Shown piece after piece: positions 36,128-46,772 of a DNA stretch of 64,000 nucleotides. Positions within the stretch are counted from its first letter, which is position 1. Each line of letters begins with the position of its first letter. The stretch spans positions 62,001-126,000 of the forward strand of contig CAWGMT010000020.1 in NCBI GenBank assembly GCA_963823675.1, in the 5' to 3' direction. The stretch comes from CAWGMT01 sp963823675 (GTDB lineage Bacteria > Planctomycetota > Planctomycetia > Isosphaerales > Isosphaeraceae). The notes beneath the pieces are model-generated. The model did not search any database and was not told the origin of the DNA. It was given only the letters and a program-made list of their open reading frames with translations. Position numbers and translations under genes: made by a program.

Positions 36128-37928
36128 TTACTTCGCGGCCCTCTCGCCATTCTCGTCATCGGGGACGGCTCGAGTGTCGATGTCCTCCCACTTGCCGGTC
36201 TTGACGCTGAAGACGTAAAGGTGGGCATCGTGCCGGCAGGTGATCAGGTCGTTCCCGACGACCGGCTGAGCGACAGCTCCCTCGGGCAATTCCAGGACAC
36301 CCCAGCGTTTCGCGACAGGACTGAACGCATAGATCCGGCGGCCGAGGCCATAGGCGGCCATGCTTTGGCTCACGATCGGAATTGCCTGGTCCACGGGCTC
36401 GCGCAGGTTCTGCGCGTACCACGTCCCGTCGAGGACGCTGAAGGCGGCGATCCGGGTGATCTTCGGGCCCTTGAGATAGAGCGCCGCGAGCCCCTGGCTG
36501 ACGATCGGCACCACCCTGAGCTTGGCGTCCCCGGCTCTGGCCAGCCGGAGAGACCGAGCCTTGCCCGTCTCGGTGCTGTAGGCCGTCACCGCGTCGCCCT
36601 CTGGCGAGGAAACCACAATGAGCTGCTCGGTTTGAATGTAGCGGGGTTGATCCCTGGCACCGAATCCGCCCATGCCCATCGCACCGGTCGCCGGGCCACC
36701 CATCACACCCACACCACCCATCGCACCTATCCCACCCATCCCGCCTCCGATGCCCCCGGCTGCGCCGAGACCACCCGGCAAGCCGGCCCCTGGCAAGTTG
36801 CCGGCGGGCCCTCGATTGTTCTTCGTGACCGCCGGGCTGGAAGCCGGCCGGCTGGCGCTCTTGGTTGGGGCCGGCGGCCTGGCGGGCCGGCGCAGGGATT
36901 CCAGCTCCGCGCAGGTCGTTCAGCTCCTTGTGCAACTCGGCGTTGATCCGGGCGGATTCGGCCAGGTCGCCCTGGATCTTGGCCATCGACCGGAACAGGG
37001 CCTGCTCGCGGTCATCGGCCTGGGGCCTGGGCGCGGCCGCAGCCTTATCCCCGTGGGCGCTACTCAACTGGAGAGCGTAGGTTTGCAGACCGCCCAAGGT
37101 GAGGACACAGGTCAGCATCGCCGCACCGAAAATCTTTAGCTTGGAGATCATCATGGCGTGGAGAACCCCCTTGGCGAGGGCGGTAGCCGTGGCCGAGGCC
37201 AGGGCGCTCGCCGTCGCCTGTCGTGTGGTGAATTCCAGGGATACCCGGACCGTCGAATCGAGGAGGGCCGAGGGAACAGGCTGGGAGCCGGCAGCAACGG
37301 TCAGCGCAGCACTGTCCGACATTATTCCGCGGCGGGACAGCCGCCCGCGCAGCTTGTCGCGCCCCCGAGCCAGCCGGCTGCGAACGGTCCCGACTGGCCA
37401 ACGCAGCCGAGATGCGGCCTCCTCATGGGTCAGCCCCTCGAGGTAGCAGAGCACCATCGGCCTCCTCAGTAGCTCGGGCAGGCGAGCCAGCTCATCATCA
37501 AGAACCGCGCGCAGCTCGCGCCGTTCGCCGTCGCAGGACGGCGGCTCGACCCCGGCTTGGACCGCCGTCAAGTTCTGCTCGTGGACGTGGCGCTGCGCGG
37601 CGTTAGCCCGAGCCCGGACGGCGACCCGGTGGGCGACCCCGTAGATCCAGTGACCCAGGAGATCGCCGTCGCGGATCGCTGTCGCGCGGCTGACCAGCAC
37701 GAGAAACGTTGCCTGGAATGCATCCTCGATGTCGTGCTCGTTGTGGAGAACGCGGCGGCAAACACCCAGGACCATTCGCCCATGCCGGGCGACCAGAGCG
37801 GCAAATGCCACCTCGTCGCGTTGGGCGGCGAACCGTTTCAGGAGCTCGTCGTCGTCCATGCCCACGACGGTCCCCTGGTTGAAGACGCGATCCAACTGGC
37901 CCAGGATAACCCCCGAGTAGCGGCTCAT
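36128..37928 (-). CDS. ECF sigma factor with transmembrane segment and long C-terminal extension (frameshifted)
   Basis: ATG 37928 begins SRYSGVILGQLDRVFNQGTV, typical of the planctomycete long ECF group. Region 2 (FAALVARHGRMVLGVCRRVL, DAFQATFLVLVSRA) and region 4 (LCYLEGLTHEEAASRLRWPV, GTVRSRLARGRDKL) follow. A membrane span (LKIFGAAMLTCVLTLGGLQT), a coiled coil and a Gly-rich linker come next. After a frame change near 36840, about 170 residues of beta-strand repeats (AAFSVLDGTWYAQN, YAFSPVAKRWGVLELPE, YVFSVKTGKWEDID) suggest a partial propeller outside the membrane. A sensor fused to its sigma factor is the likely arrangement. Confidence 0.75.
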
Positions 37929-37959
37929 GACGATGTGCCTCGCAACGTTTTCGGCCCGT

Positions 37960-38289
37960 TCACACCTGATTCTGCAAGTCGGGCGATTTCCAATCTCCCT
38001 TTTTTTGAAATCCCTCCGAGATTCGGGGGGCCAGGCGTATGAACTCGTGTTCCTCGCCGCTTCCTGGCAACGACAGGGACCGAGCCGATCGCCACGACGA
38101 CGATCCTCCACTGACCGATTCGAGAGCCAGCAGACCGCTCAAGACCGCATGAGCGTGAGCAGCTAGCCGTTCGGAGCGTGCAAGAATGCGCGCGGCCATA
38201 TTGCGGGCATATCGGGGCGAGCGCCGAGCGATATACGCCTCGATGGACTGCACGTCAGCCAATGCGGCTTCGGTCCAGTGGACGTTCAT
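37960..38289 (-). pseudogene. RelE/ParE-like toxin remnant
   Basis: ATG 38289 starts MNVHWTEAALADVQSIEAYI, then ARRSPRYARNMAARILARSE, the N-terminal helices of ParE/RelE toxins. After about 40 residues the ParE-type strands are absent and the frame reads unrelated Ser/Arg-rich sequence, so the toxic core is lost. The ATG overlaps the stop of the antitoxin-like frame (ATGA), as in intact toxin-antitoxin operons. Confidence 0.6.
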
Positions 38290-38459
38290 TCGTCTGAGAG
38301 CCCGAGCCGACGACGTGCTTCTTCCAGCGGCACCGTCCGGCCTTCCCGGGAATCCTTCAGCCCAGCCTCTACTGCCTGACGAAAATAGATTCCATACCGA
38401 AGGTCCTTCCAAGTGGCGTCTTCCGGAAGTTGTTCAACTAATATCTTATCCCCTATCAG
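38286..38459 (-). pseudogene. Antitoxin-like remnant upstream of the ParE-like fragment
   Basis: The frame reads LPEDATWKDLRYGIYFRQAV, EAGLKDSREGRTVPLEEARR and ends GLSDE-stop, the pattern of small antitoxins paired with ParE/RelE toxins. No ATG, GTG or TTG is available before an in-frame TGA near 38470, so the 5' end is missing. It sits directly behind the DUF1559 gene, whose end may have replaced the antitoxin start. Confidence 0.55.
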
Positions 38460-38474
38460 GCTCTGAGCGGGAAT

Positions 38475-41024
38475 TCAGAACTGGTCGGCCGCAATGACTT
38501 CGCCACCGTTTCGGGTAATCAAGCCTCGGAAAAAATTGGGGTTGATCGACTTCTTGAAGAAACGGACGGAGCCGTCGGCCATGCTGCCGTTGAAGCCGCC
38601 CGGATGGGGCGAGCCGGCGCCGCAGAGTGACGCGGCCGCCTGCGGGTCGAAGGTCAGGTCGTCGGGCTTGGTCCAGGGAACGGCTTCGTCGGCCTCGACC
38701 ACCATCAGCGTATTCGACGTGCCATCGGTGACACCGGCCATTCCGATCGCTTCGCCCTTCTCGAACAGCGCGCCCTTGCCGGTAAAGACGCGGTAAGTCG
38801 TGGTGCCGGGCGCGGCGTTGCTCCGGCTGGGACAGACATAAACGGCGGGGATCTCCTTCAACAGGGCCTTGTTGTTCGGGCTGTCCCACGGCTCGTCGAG
38901 CTTGAACTTGTTGTAGAGATCGTTCTGCTCGATGTAGGGGAGGATCGCCACTCTCCAGCTCAGAAGCGGCTTGCCGTCCTTGTCGGTGATTGCTGGTTTG
39001 GGAAAGGTGTTGTTCGCCGCGTGATGGTTGTGCATCGCCAGCGCGATTTGCTTGAGGTTGTTGACGCACTGGGCGCGCCGGGCGGCTTCGCGCGCCGACT
39101 GCACGGCCGGCAGCAAAAGCGCCACAAGGACACCGCCGGCTGCCGGCGAGGTGATGCTGGGGATCGGCTCCCGCGCGACCAGACTCATGCCCTGAGCATC
39201 GACCACAAGCCCCGTCAACGCGGGGAAAAGCAAGCGGCTCAGCTCGTTGGCGCTGGGTAGCTGTTCCGGATCGATGCGCAACGACATCCCGGGGCCGGGC
39301 CCTCCCGCCTGCCGCTGGGCCTGCGCGATTGCCTGGTTCAACTGCGTGACCACGGCAGGTAGGTTCTCGAGAAGGGTCGGAATCGATTCACGGGGATCAT
39401 TCACGTTCAGCAGCACCAGGTTGGGGGGAAGCCTTCGCGCCAGGGCGCCAAACGCACCGGTGGGCTGCCAGCGCCGGTCCGCGCCGCCCTTGCTCGCGGC
39501 CGCGGCACGCTGCGCGGCCGCGGTCGTGGCACTGATGACGAGCTGGTCCTTGGTGAGCATGACCGTCGGCTGATAGACGCCTTGAACTTGGGGAGGCACT
39601 GCGCCGGCCACGAGATCCATCACATAAGTCGCCTCCGCGCCGGCTTGTTTGCGGAACTCGAGGATCGGGGCGTTGCCGCCGGGCTGATTGCCCGGTGCAC
39701 CTGCCTGGCTTAAGGTGCGATTGACGATCCCCATCAGGGGATCGAGGGCCTTTGCCGCCTTGGCTGGGTCGCGAACCTGGATTGACAGGGTGATTCCGGC
39801 CGACTGTGCCAGCAGCATGGACATCGGGTCGGCTCCCCCTTGCGCAGGGGTCGGCTGCACATACAGGGCCAGCTTCGGCCCCAGACTGGCAAGAAGTTCG
39901 TTGCGCAGGCCGAGCCCGAATTCCTGGCGGATCGTCTCCTCCAGATGCGCGATTTGCTCGGCAAGCTGGGGATTGGACTCCTTCGCCATGGCGACGACTT
40001 GATCATAGGTCTTGACGAGATCGATCGAGAGCAGCGTGAATCCCGTCTGTGCGGCGGGCAGCGGCGGCAACGATCTGATCCCGAAAGTGGGCTGGTTGAG
40101 CAAGGCAAGCACGCCGCGACGAGGCGCCGGCGCCACGAAGCGGATCACGCTCATGAGTGCGTCGTCCTGAAAGCCCCAGGCGAGCTCGATCCGCTTCAGA
40201 CCGTCGAGCCCGAGCTGGGCGGCGGCGGGAGGCAAGGGCGGAAGTGCGGAGATGTCGAGGAAACCCCTGGCCGCGGCCTGGAAATCTCGTTCGGGCTTGG
40301 CGAGCGCAGTGCGCAGCGGGTGGTCCACGGCGCTGGGGCGCTTGCCGTCGAGAACTTCCAGGATCTCGTCGGCCTTGTCCGTGCCGGTCAGGATCAAGTC
40401 GCCCTTCTCGACCCACCAGAGGCCGTTCGGTCCGAGCGGGTAAAGCGTCCGCCCGGCTTTCTGAAGCGATTGGGGTGCCGCGTTGCCACCGTCCTCACCG
40501 CCGCGCCCGGCGGCGGCCGCGGCGGTGAGCAAGCGACGAATCTCCGGCCGGTCGCCCTTGGGCAGAACCACAATGACTCGCGAATCGTTGGGAACGGCTC
40601 CCGACATCGCGACGACAAAACCGTCGTGCGCCAGGCGCTTCAACTGTCCCATGATGTCACTGGCCTTGACCCGCTGTTCGGCGGCCGCTGACTGCTGAGC
40701 CAGATCGATCCCCTGGGCAGCCAGGTCTTCGATCAGTGCCCCCAGCTTGGTTTCGTTGAGCAGCTTGTATGCGGCCGAGGCACGCCAGGCGGCGGATCGC
40801 GCGTCCAGTCCGTCAAACTCCAGGAAAAAGACCAGATCCTGGCGCGGGACGTAGCGGGCATGCGTGCGCGCAGCCGCCTGACCGGAAACTCGCGTCTTGG
40901 CCGTCTGGCCCCGCACACGATGCTCCGATGCCGCCAGGATGAGCAGGCATCCCAAAGCCAATCTGGCCGTGCGGCCGGGCCCGACACCGCCGCTGTTCTG
41001 GAACCAACCCTGGGCGCGACTCAT
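38475..41024 (-). CDS. DUF1559 (SBP-bac-10-like) protein with large N-terminal domain
   Basis: ATG 41024 has AAGGAGA 6 nt upstream. The about 849-aa protein has a signal (ARLALGCLLILAASEH), a long Ala/Leu-rich domain of unknown fold, and a C-terminal DUF1559 module: REAARRAQCVNNLKQIALAM, HNHHAANNTFPKPA, LSWRVAILPYIEQNDLYNKF, DGTSNTLMVVEADEAVPWTK, HPGGFNGSMADGSVRFFKK. DUF1559 is strongly amplified in Planctomycetes and derives from type II-like pseudopilins. Here the usual N-terminal pilin helix appears internally (GGVLVALLLPAVQSAREAAR). The role is unknown. Confidence 0.88.
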   Translation of the reverse strand: MSRAQGWFQNSGGVGPGRTARLALGCLLILAASEHRVRGQTAKTRVSGQAAARTHARYVPRQDLVFFLEFDGLDARSAAWRASAAYKLLNETKLGALIEDLAAQGIDLAQQSAAAEQRVKASDIMGQLKRLAHDGFVVAMSGAVPNDSRVIVVLPKGDRPEIRRLLTAAAAAGRGGEDGGNAAPQSLQKAGRTLYPLGPNGLWWVEKGDLILTGTDKADEILEVLDGKRPSAVDHPLRTALAKPERDFQAAARGFLDISALPPLPPAAAQLGLDGLKRIELAWGFQDDALMSVIRFVAPAPRRGVLALLNQPTFGIRSLPPLPAAQTGFTLLSIDLVKTYDQVVAMAKESNPQLAEQIAHLEETIRQEFGLGLRNELLASLGPKLALYVQPTPAQGGADPMSMLLAQSAGITLSIQVRDPAKAAKALDPLMGIVNRTLSQAGAPGNQPGGNAPILEFRKQAGAEATYVMDLVAGAVPPQVQGVYQPTVMLTKDQLVISATTAAAQRAAAASKGGADRRWQPTGAFGALARRLPPNLVLLNVNDPRESIPTLLENLPAVVTQLNQAIAQAQRQAGGPGPGMSLRIDPEQLPSANELSRLLFPALTGLVVDAQGMSLVAREPIPSITSPAAGGVLVALLLPAVQSAREAARRAQCVNNLKQIALAMHNHHAANNTFPKPAITDKDGKPLLSWRVAILPYIEQNDLYNKFKLDEPWDSPNNKALLKEIPAVYVCPSRSNAAPGTTTYRVFTGKGALFEKGEAIGMAGVTDGTSNTLMVVEADEAVPWTKPDDLTFDPQAAASLCGAGSPHPGGFNGSMADGSVRFFKKSINPNFFRGLITRNGGEVIAADQF

Positions 41025-41143
41025 TGTGATCTCCTTACGATGAGAACCGCGAATGCACAAGTTGCTTCAAAGCCCGGTGACGTTGCAAGACACCAGGCGA
41101 TCAATACACGTTATCCGCAGCCGCGGCGATATGCCAGAAGGAG

Positions 41144-44100
41144 TCAGCTTCCGGGCCTGGCCACCGGCAAGATCACTCGAAAGCGGCTGCCTTCTCCCGG
41201 GGCACTCTCGACTTCCATTCGTCCGCCGTGATCCTGGACCATCGCATGGGTGATGCTCAGGCCCAGTCCGGTGCCGTCGCCGACTGCTTTGGTCGTGAAG
41301 AACGGATCGAAGATCTGCGGCAAGATCTCATCGGGTATGCCGCAACCATTGTCGGCCACTTCGATCGACGACCTCGCCGTTTCTTGCCTCGGTCGTGATC
41401 GCGATCCGGCCATCGGCGCGATGGGTCGAATCAATCGCTTGCATGGCATTGACGAGCAGGTTCAAGAAGACCTGGTTGAGCAGTGCTGGCGAGCCGCTGA
41501 CTGAAGGTAAGTCCCCGAGCCGCTCCAGGACGGTGATCGCGCGCCGCTCCATCCGGCCGTGAACCATCTCGAGGGCCGTCCTCGAGCGCTTCGTGAATGT
41601 CGGCCTGTTCGAACGAGGCTCGGTCGACACGGGCGAAACCGCGGAGGTTTTGCACAATGTCGGCGACTCGCTTGACCCCCTGGCGCGTGCTCTCCATGAG
41701 CTTGGCCATGTTGTTCTTGACGTAAGGCAGGTCGAACTCCTCGGCCATTCGCTCGATCCGCGCGGCGATCTCGCGGTCGGTGTCGGCCAGCTTGTCGCAA
41801 GCCTGTTCGTAGAGTCCCAGAATCGAGAGCAAGAAACAGACGTCTCGCTCGATGACGGTCAGGTTGTTGGCAACGTAGGCGAGCGGATTGTTGATTTCAT
41901 GAGCCACGCCCGCGCTGAGCATTCCCAGCGAGGCGAGTTTTTCGGACTGCACGACCCGACCGCGCATCTGACGCCGCTCGATGAACTGGCCGATCTGGGT
42001 GCCCAGGTTGGCCATCATCTCCAGGATGGCCTCATCGGCGCGCCGGGTCTCGTGACTGAAGAACTCGATCACGCCCAGGCAGTCGCCTCGGAGTAGAACG
42101 GGAACGGCAAAGGCCGCGTGCAGTCCTTCTTCCTGGGCCATCGCGTGACGGGGAGAATCAAGATCGTGGCCGAATTCGGCGATCCAGATCGATTGGCCAC
42201 GCTCCCAGACCCCTCCGGGAAGGCCAGTGCCTCGCTCGAGCGATAGCTCCTGCGTCAGGGCCTCGAATCGCGGTATCTCCAGGGTCGGGCGCCGCCAGAG
42301 CGTGGCGCAGCGAAGCCGTTGTGTGTAGGGATCGACTCGCCAGAATGCTCCCAGGTCCCAGTCCAGGCTCTCACAGATGGTTTTGAGAATCTTGGGATTG
42401 GCCTGGTTGGTTGACTCGGCCTCGGCCAGGACCCTCGTGGTCTCGTACTGGGCCGCCAGCATTCGTTCGGAACGCTTGCGCCGCGTGATGTCGTGAACCA
42501 GCTCGGCAGCGTGTTCTTCCAGGGTCTGGTTCAGCCGCCGGATCTGCTCGATCTGTCGCAGTCCGGTCAAGGCCCGCGCGGTGTGAATGGCCAGGGTATT
42601 GAGCGGACGCAGATCGAGCGTCGCCAGATCCAGCGGCTGGCTCGATGCCACCTGGAGCGTGCCCAGAACCTCCTCACTTGCGAGCGGCAGGACTATCTGG
42701 CCGCGAATGCCGGACAGCGCGATGGCCTGCTGGTCGCAGTGCGGATCGAGCCTCGAATCGGACACCACGGCCACGCGATTCTCGCGGACGACGACGGCCA
42801 GAATGTCGTCACCATCGAGAGCGCGCACAGTCAGTTCCACCAGGCCGGACATCGCCCCCGTTCCGCGGGCCGCCCGGATGACTCCGGCATCGCGATCCAC
42901 CAGCGAGATCATGGCCAGCTCGTAGCCGAGCTGGGCGCAGAAGTGCAGCACGGAATCGAACGTTTTCTCAATGTTGTCAGGATCCTGCCGCGAAGTCGAG
43001 ATTCGGAAGAACGCGTCGAGCAGGTCGCGGACGGCAACCAGCTCGTGGGTCCGATCCGAGATCTTGAGTTCGAGCGACGCGTAGGACCTGGAGAGGTCCT
43101 CGGTCATCCGGTTGAATGCCTTGCTCAAGGCGCCGATCTCGTCGGTCGAAGTCACGGCGCTGTGCGCGTTCAAGTCGCCGGCGGCGACCGCCGCTGCTGT
43201 TCTGGCCAGCCGGCGAATCGGCCGGGCCACCTGGCGGGCTATGACATTCGAGGCGAGCAGACCAAGCAACAGGGCGACCCCCCCGAGAACCAGCAGCACC
43301 GAGCGAAGCTGGCCGACCGGCTCGTAAGCCTCGGCGGAATCAATCTTGGCGATCAAGCCCCAATTCGGATACAAGCCTCCGATGGGCCGGTAGGCGACCA
43401 GGACGTCCACGCCTCGATCGTCGGTCGTCCGCACAAAGCCAAACCGTCCGCCGGCTGCAAGGGCCAGGGGAGGCAGGTCGCGCTTGAAGAGATCGGTCCG
43501 CGGGGACGACTGGCGGTACGGGAGCACCAGATGGATCGTCTCTCCCTCGGCGATGCCCACGAGTACCTCGCCCGTTTCTCCCAGGCCGTTCGGGTCCGTC
43601 AAGAACCCCGCGGTCGGTGCGAAATCAAAAAGGAGCATCACCCGGCCGAGGACCTGGTTGCGATTGCCTGGAACATCCGCGAAGAAGATCGTGGCGTAGG
43701 TGTTGCCGGTTCGCACCGGCGGGACCATGACTCCACTCGCCCCCCGATCGCCCGCGTGTTTCCGCTGCGAGTAAGCCGTCATCAGGTGTTCCGGGCCCAT
43801 CGCCGCGAGCTGGTGACCCGCGTCATCCTCGATCCAGGCCGCCAGCAATCCCGTCGTGTTGGATATCGTGTTCGAGAGAATGACCTCCGCCTGGTTGCGG
43901 AATTGCTCCGGTGTAATCCGTCCCAGGGTGCGCTCGCCGAGGAGCTGGTGGACGCGTGCCCTCTTGGCGAACTGAACGGTGCGCTCTTCCAACTGATGCA
44001 GCGTACTGGCCAGGATTTCCTGGCGGTCGGCGGCCAGCGTCGTGAGCCGCGCGTGGATCTGGTTTTGCAGGATCGTGCGGATGGCAAAGAAGGCGACACC

Positions 44101-44232
44101 GATCAACAATCCGTCGTTGAGCGCGACCAGCACACCCACAAACAACGTCATTTTCCAGACGATCGATGACCGCGGGAACCGTCGTTTGTGATGCGGTGCA
44201 GAATCGATTCTCGTCTCACGATCAGCGTCCAT
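41144..44232 (-). CDS. Membrane sensor histidine kinase with CACHE-like and GAF domains (frameshifted near the ATPase)
   Basis: Residues 30-50 and about 315-335 are membrane spans around a periplasmic CACHE-like sensor. A HAMP domain (ARPIRRLARTAAAVAAGDLN), two GAF-like domains (about 400-560 and 610-760) and the dimerisation domain GMLSAGVAHEINNPLAYVAN with the phospho-His follow. Then come two frame changes (about 41600 and 41390), with NQVFLNLLVNAMQAID and ADNGCGIPDEILPQIFDPFF, DGTGLGLSITHAMVQDHGG as the ATPase N, G1 and G2 boxes. It starts 6 nt after the GH127 stop, so the two are co-transcribed. No response regulator is nearby. Confidence 0.82.
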
Positions 44233-44238
44233 TTGTGC

Positions 44239-46257
44239 TCATCGAGGCGCCAAGGTGGGAAACTCGGTCACCCTCAAATCGGTGCATCCATAGGGAATCA
44301 ATCTCAGTTCCTCAAGCGGCAGATCGCTAGCAACCGGGCTGGGCGGAGGCGGAGCCGCCGCTCCTTGCGCCAAACCCCAAGCCGCGATACGCCGACCTTT
44401 GACCCTGACGATCATCGGAGCCCCGTCGGGTGAGAAGGGAGCCAGGCCGACAGGCTTCTCCTCGAATTCCAACGATCGCGCCGGATTGGCGCGATCGACT
44501 TCTAGGGCATAGTTCCAGGGCGACTTGGGCAGCACCTCCCAGTCGGCGAACTGGGAATTGTTCTTGACCTTCTTCCATTCGGCTTCGATCGAGAGTGCAT
44601 ACACCAGCGGTCCGCTCTCGATCGCGACGGCGTTGTTGAAGCCCGAGTAAAGATGTAATGCTGGCGGAATGCGAATCGTGATCGTCTGCGATCCAGTCCA
44701 GCGCCGGCTCAAGTAAAACCCAGTGTGTTCGTTTGGCCGAGCCCCAAGAGAACCGGCAAGTTGGATCCCCCCTTTGCCGTCGCCAATTCCGGTTCGCCCC
44801 CCATCCGCGTCGACGAACTCGAACTTCCGGGCCCAACCGGGGACGCGCAGGTGAAGCGGAAATTCCATCGGCTCGGGCACGGTGAGTGCGATCTCGATCG
44901 TGTCGCGAAACGGATAGTCCGTCTTGACCGCAACCTTGACCGGCTTGCCTTGAATCTGCGTCTCGATGACGCAAGGGGCATACGCAATCGCGGCCAGACC
45001 GCCATCGCCGGTCTTCATCCAAAGATGAGAGGCAAACTTGGGCCAGCCCTGGTGCATGTTGGCCGTACAGCAGCCGAAGTTCGGCTCCAGCCCGTAGAGG
45101 TTGGAATCCGGGCCGTTGTTCACGTAGACGTGCTCGCCCTGGCGCGAACACACAACCTGGTTGCACTGCTGGTCATACTGGTGCGCCGTCATGTCTTTTT
45201 TAAATGTCGCCGGCAGGGCGTTGAATGCGAGCTTCTCGAGCCGGTCGCCCAGTCGCGGATCGCCCAGAATCCCAGCCAGGACCTCGAGCGAATACATCGC
45301 CTCGACGACCGTACAGAGCTCGGACCCCTGCGATGGGCTGCGGCCAGCCAGATGCTCATCGCAGGTGAAGATCCCGGTAGCCTGTCCATGGTAACGGTCG
45401 AGCAGGTCGAGCATGCCAAAGACGGCGTTCTTGTCCTTCGCAGCACCCGTGAGCCGGTAGCGCACACCGCCGTACTTGAGCGCCATCCCCGTGTTGACAC
45501 CGTGGGTGTCGAGCTCGAACTTCCCCTGGGTCTTGGCGGTGAACGGGAAATTGTCGAACTGGGCGCGCCAGTCGTGGCTCTGGGCGAATGCCGTCTGCGC
45601 CAGCTTCAAGAGCCAGGGCTCCTTGCTCCGGTCGTGCAGCCAGTACAGTGTGACGGCCAGATCGGCCGCGCGGAACCGCGCCCAGCTATACATGGGCTCG
45701 CGCCCGATGACCTGATCGATCTTGCGGCAGCACTTCAATAGGGCCGGCACGACCCGTGGGTCGCCGGTGGCCTCCTGGTACTGGGTAAGTGCCTTCAAGA
45801 GCGGAAACAGGGGCCAAACGTCGTAGGGCTTGTGCTTCCGGCTGTCGCCGACTGGCCCCAGCCAGCCGTCGGCGTGCTGGTGATCGAGGATGTAATCGAT
45901 GGCCTTCTTGACCTTGGCCTTGAGCGCCGCGTCGTCGAGCACGTATGCCAGCGGCACGACGCCGTCGAGCCAATACGGCACGCGCTCCCAGCCCTCAGCC
46001 TTGCCCCCGAACCAGGCGCTCTCCTTGATGTCGGGCCAGAACTCGTCGAGGTGCCCGCTCAGCCCCGCTGCCTGAGTGCGAAGCTGGTCCTTGAGCCACC
46101 CTGCCGGCTTGATACTTCCCAGGGGCAGCGGGACGAAGACCGGCGGCCGCAAAGCTGGCTCCGCAGCCCCGGGGGCCTCATTGCCCCGCAAAAGGGCGTG
46201 GGGCCAGCCGGCGGCCAGGACCAAGGTCAACACGACTGTTCCCACGAATCGTGTCAC
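44239..46257 (-). CDS. Exported GH127-type (DUF1680) beta-L-arabinofuranosidase-like protein
   Basis: About 672 aa with an N-terminal signal (FVGTVVLTLVLAAGWPHALL). The (alpha/alpha)6 barrel has family marks: PYWLDGVVPLAYVLDD, CTVVEAMYSLEVLAGILGD, and NFGCCTANMHQGWPKF, which contains the CC.N motif with the catalytic Cys of GH127. GTG 46257 is preferred over GTG 46272 because it overlaps the cupin stop (GTGA) and has GAAGG 6 nt upstream. It probably removes L-arabinose or a related sugar from polysaccharides in the periplasm. Co-transcribed with the cupin and the sensor kinase. Confidence 0.82.
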   Translation of the reverse strand: MTRFVGTVVLTLVLAAGWPHALLRGNEAPGAAEPALRPPVFVPLPLGSIKPAGWLKDQLRTQAAGLSGHLDEFWPDIKESAWFGGKAEGWERVPYWLDGVVPLAYVLDDAALKAKVKKAIDYILDHQHADGWLGPVGDSRKHKPYDVWPLFPLLKALTQYQEATGDPRVVPALLKCCRKIDQVIGREPMYSWARFRAADLAVTLYWLHDRSKEPWLLKLAQTAFAQSHDWRAQFDNFPFTAKTQGKFELDTHGVNTGMALKYGGVRYRLTGAAKDKNAVFGMLDLLDRYHGQATGIFTCDEHLAGRSPSQGSELCTVVEAMYSLEVLAGILGDPRLGDRLEKLAFNALPATFKKDMTAHQYDQQCNQVVCSRQGEHVYVNNGPDSNLYGLEPNFGCCTANMHQGWPKFASHLWMKTGDGGLAAIAYAPCVIETQIQGKPVKVAVKTDYPFRDTIEIALTVPEPMEFPLHLRVPGWARKFEFVDADGGRTGIGDGKGGIQLAGSLGARPNEHTGFYLSRRWTGSQTITIRIPPALHLYSGFNNAVAIESGPLVYALSIEAEWKKVKNNSQFADWEVLPKSPWNYALEVDRANPARSLEFEEKPVGLAPFSPDGAPMIVRVKGRRIAAWGLAQGAAAPPPPSPVASDLPLEELRLIPYGCTDLRVTEFPTLAPR

Positions 46258-46712
46258 TTCCGGCCTTCCCACTTCACGTAGTAGAACACGATCGGTTCAT
46301 CGCCGGTATTGGTGATGCCGTGGGGTGCGTTCGGGGTCGTGTACATCACCGAACCGGGCCCGATCTTGGTCGAACTTGCCGTCGCACAAAATCTCGCCGT
46401 GCCCGCTCTCGATGATCATGACCTCTTCTTCGGCATGGGCGTGAGGCGCGTGGGGCGACTTACCCGGCTCGAGAACAAACCTTCCCGTCACGAATTTGGT
46501 TGAAGCCGGGGTGTCGCCCGAAAGGTAGACTCCGTTCTTGCCAACGAGCTCCCCCTTATCCATGAAGCTGGCCATCTTGACTTGATCGAGGTTGATCGTC
46601 CCGGACGCGACTTCGCGCCCGCTCCGAGTGCGAACGCCGCCTCGCGGTAGGACCATCCGACAGCCAGGAACAACGCCAGGGCAGCGAGACCCCATCGCCT
46701 GAAGACTTGCAT
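46254..46712 (-). pseudogene. Exported single-domain cupin, two frameshifts
   Basis: ATG 46712 starts a signal peptide (RWGLAALALFLAVGWSYREA). After a frame change near 46600, ASFMDKGELVGKNGVYLSGD and the cupin motif PHAPHAHAEEEVMIIESGHG follow. Near 46370 the frame changes again, and GSVMYTTPNAPHGITNTGDE, PIVFYYVKWEGRK finish the domain. The TGA overlaps the GH127 start. The metal ligands (H.H....E and H) are kept, so function would be restored by two single-base corrections. Its ligand is unknown. Confidence 0.65.
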
Positions 46713-46772
46713 ACGAGATCCTCCGAAGGTGTCTTGATCAACATTTTCGGCAACGTGTCGAACAACTGGTTC

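Noticed and set aside
42493..44169. 558-codon plus-strand frame opposite the sensor kinase
   Set aside because: Antisense shadow; the kinase domains are unambiguous on the minus strand.
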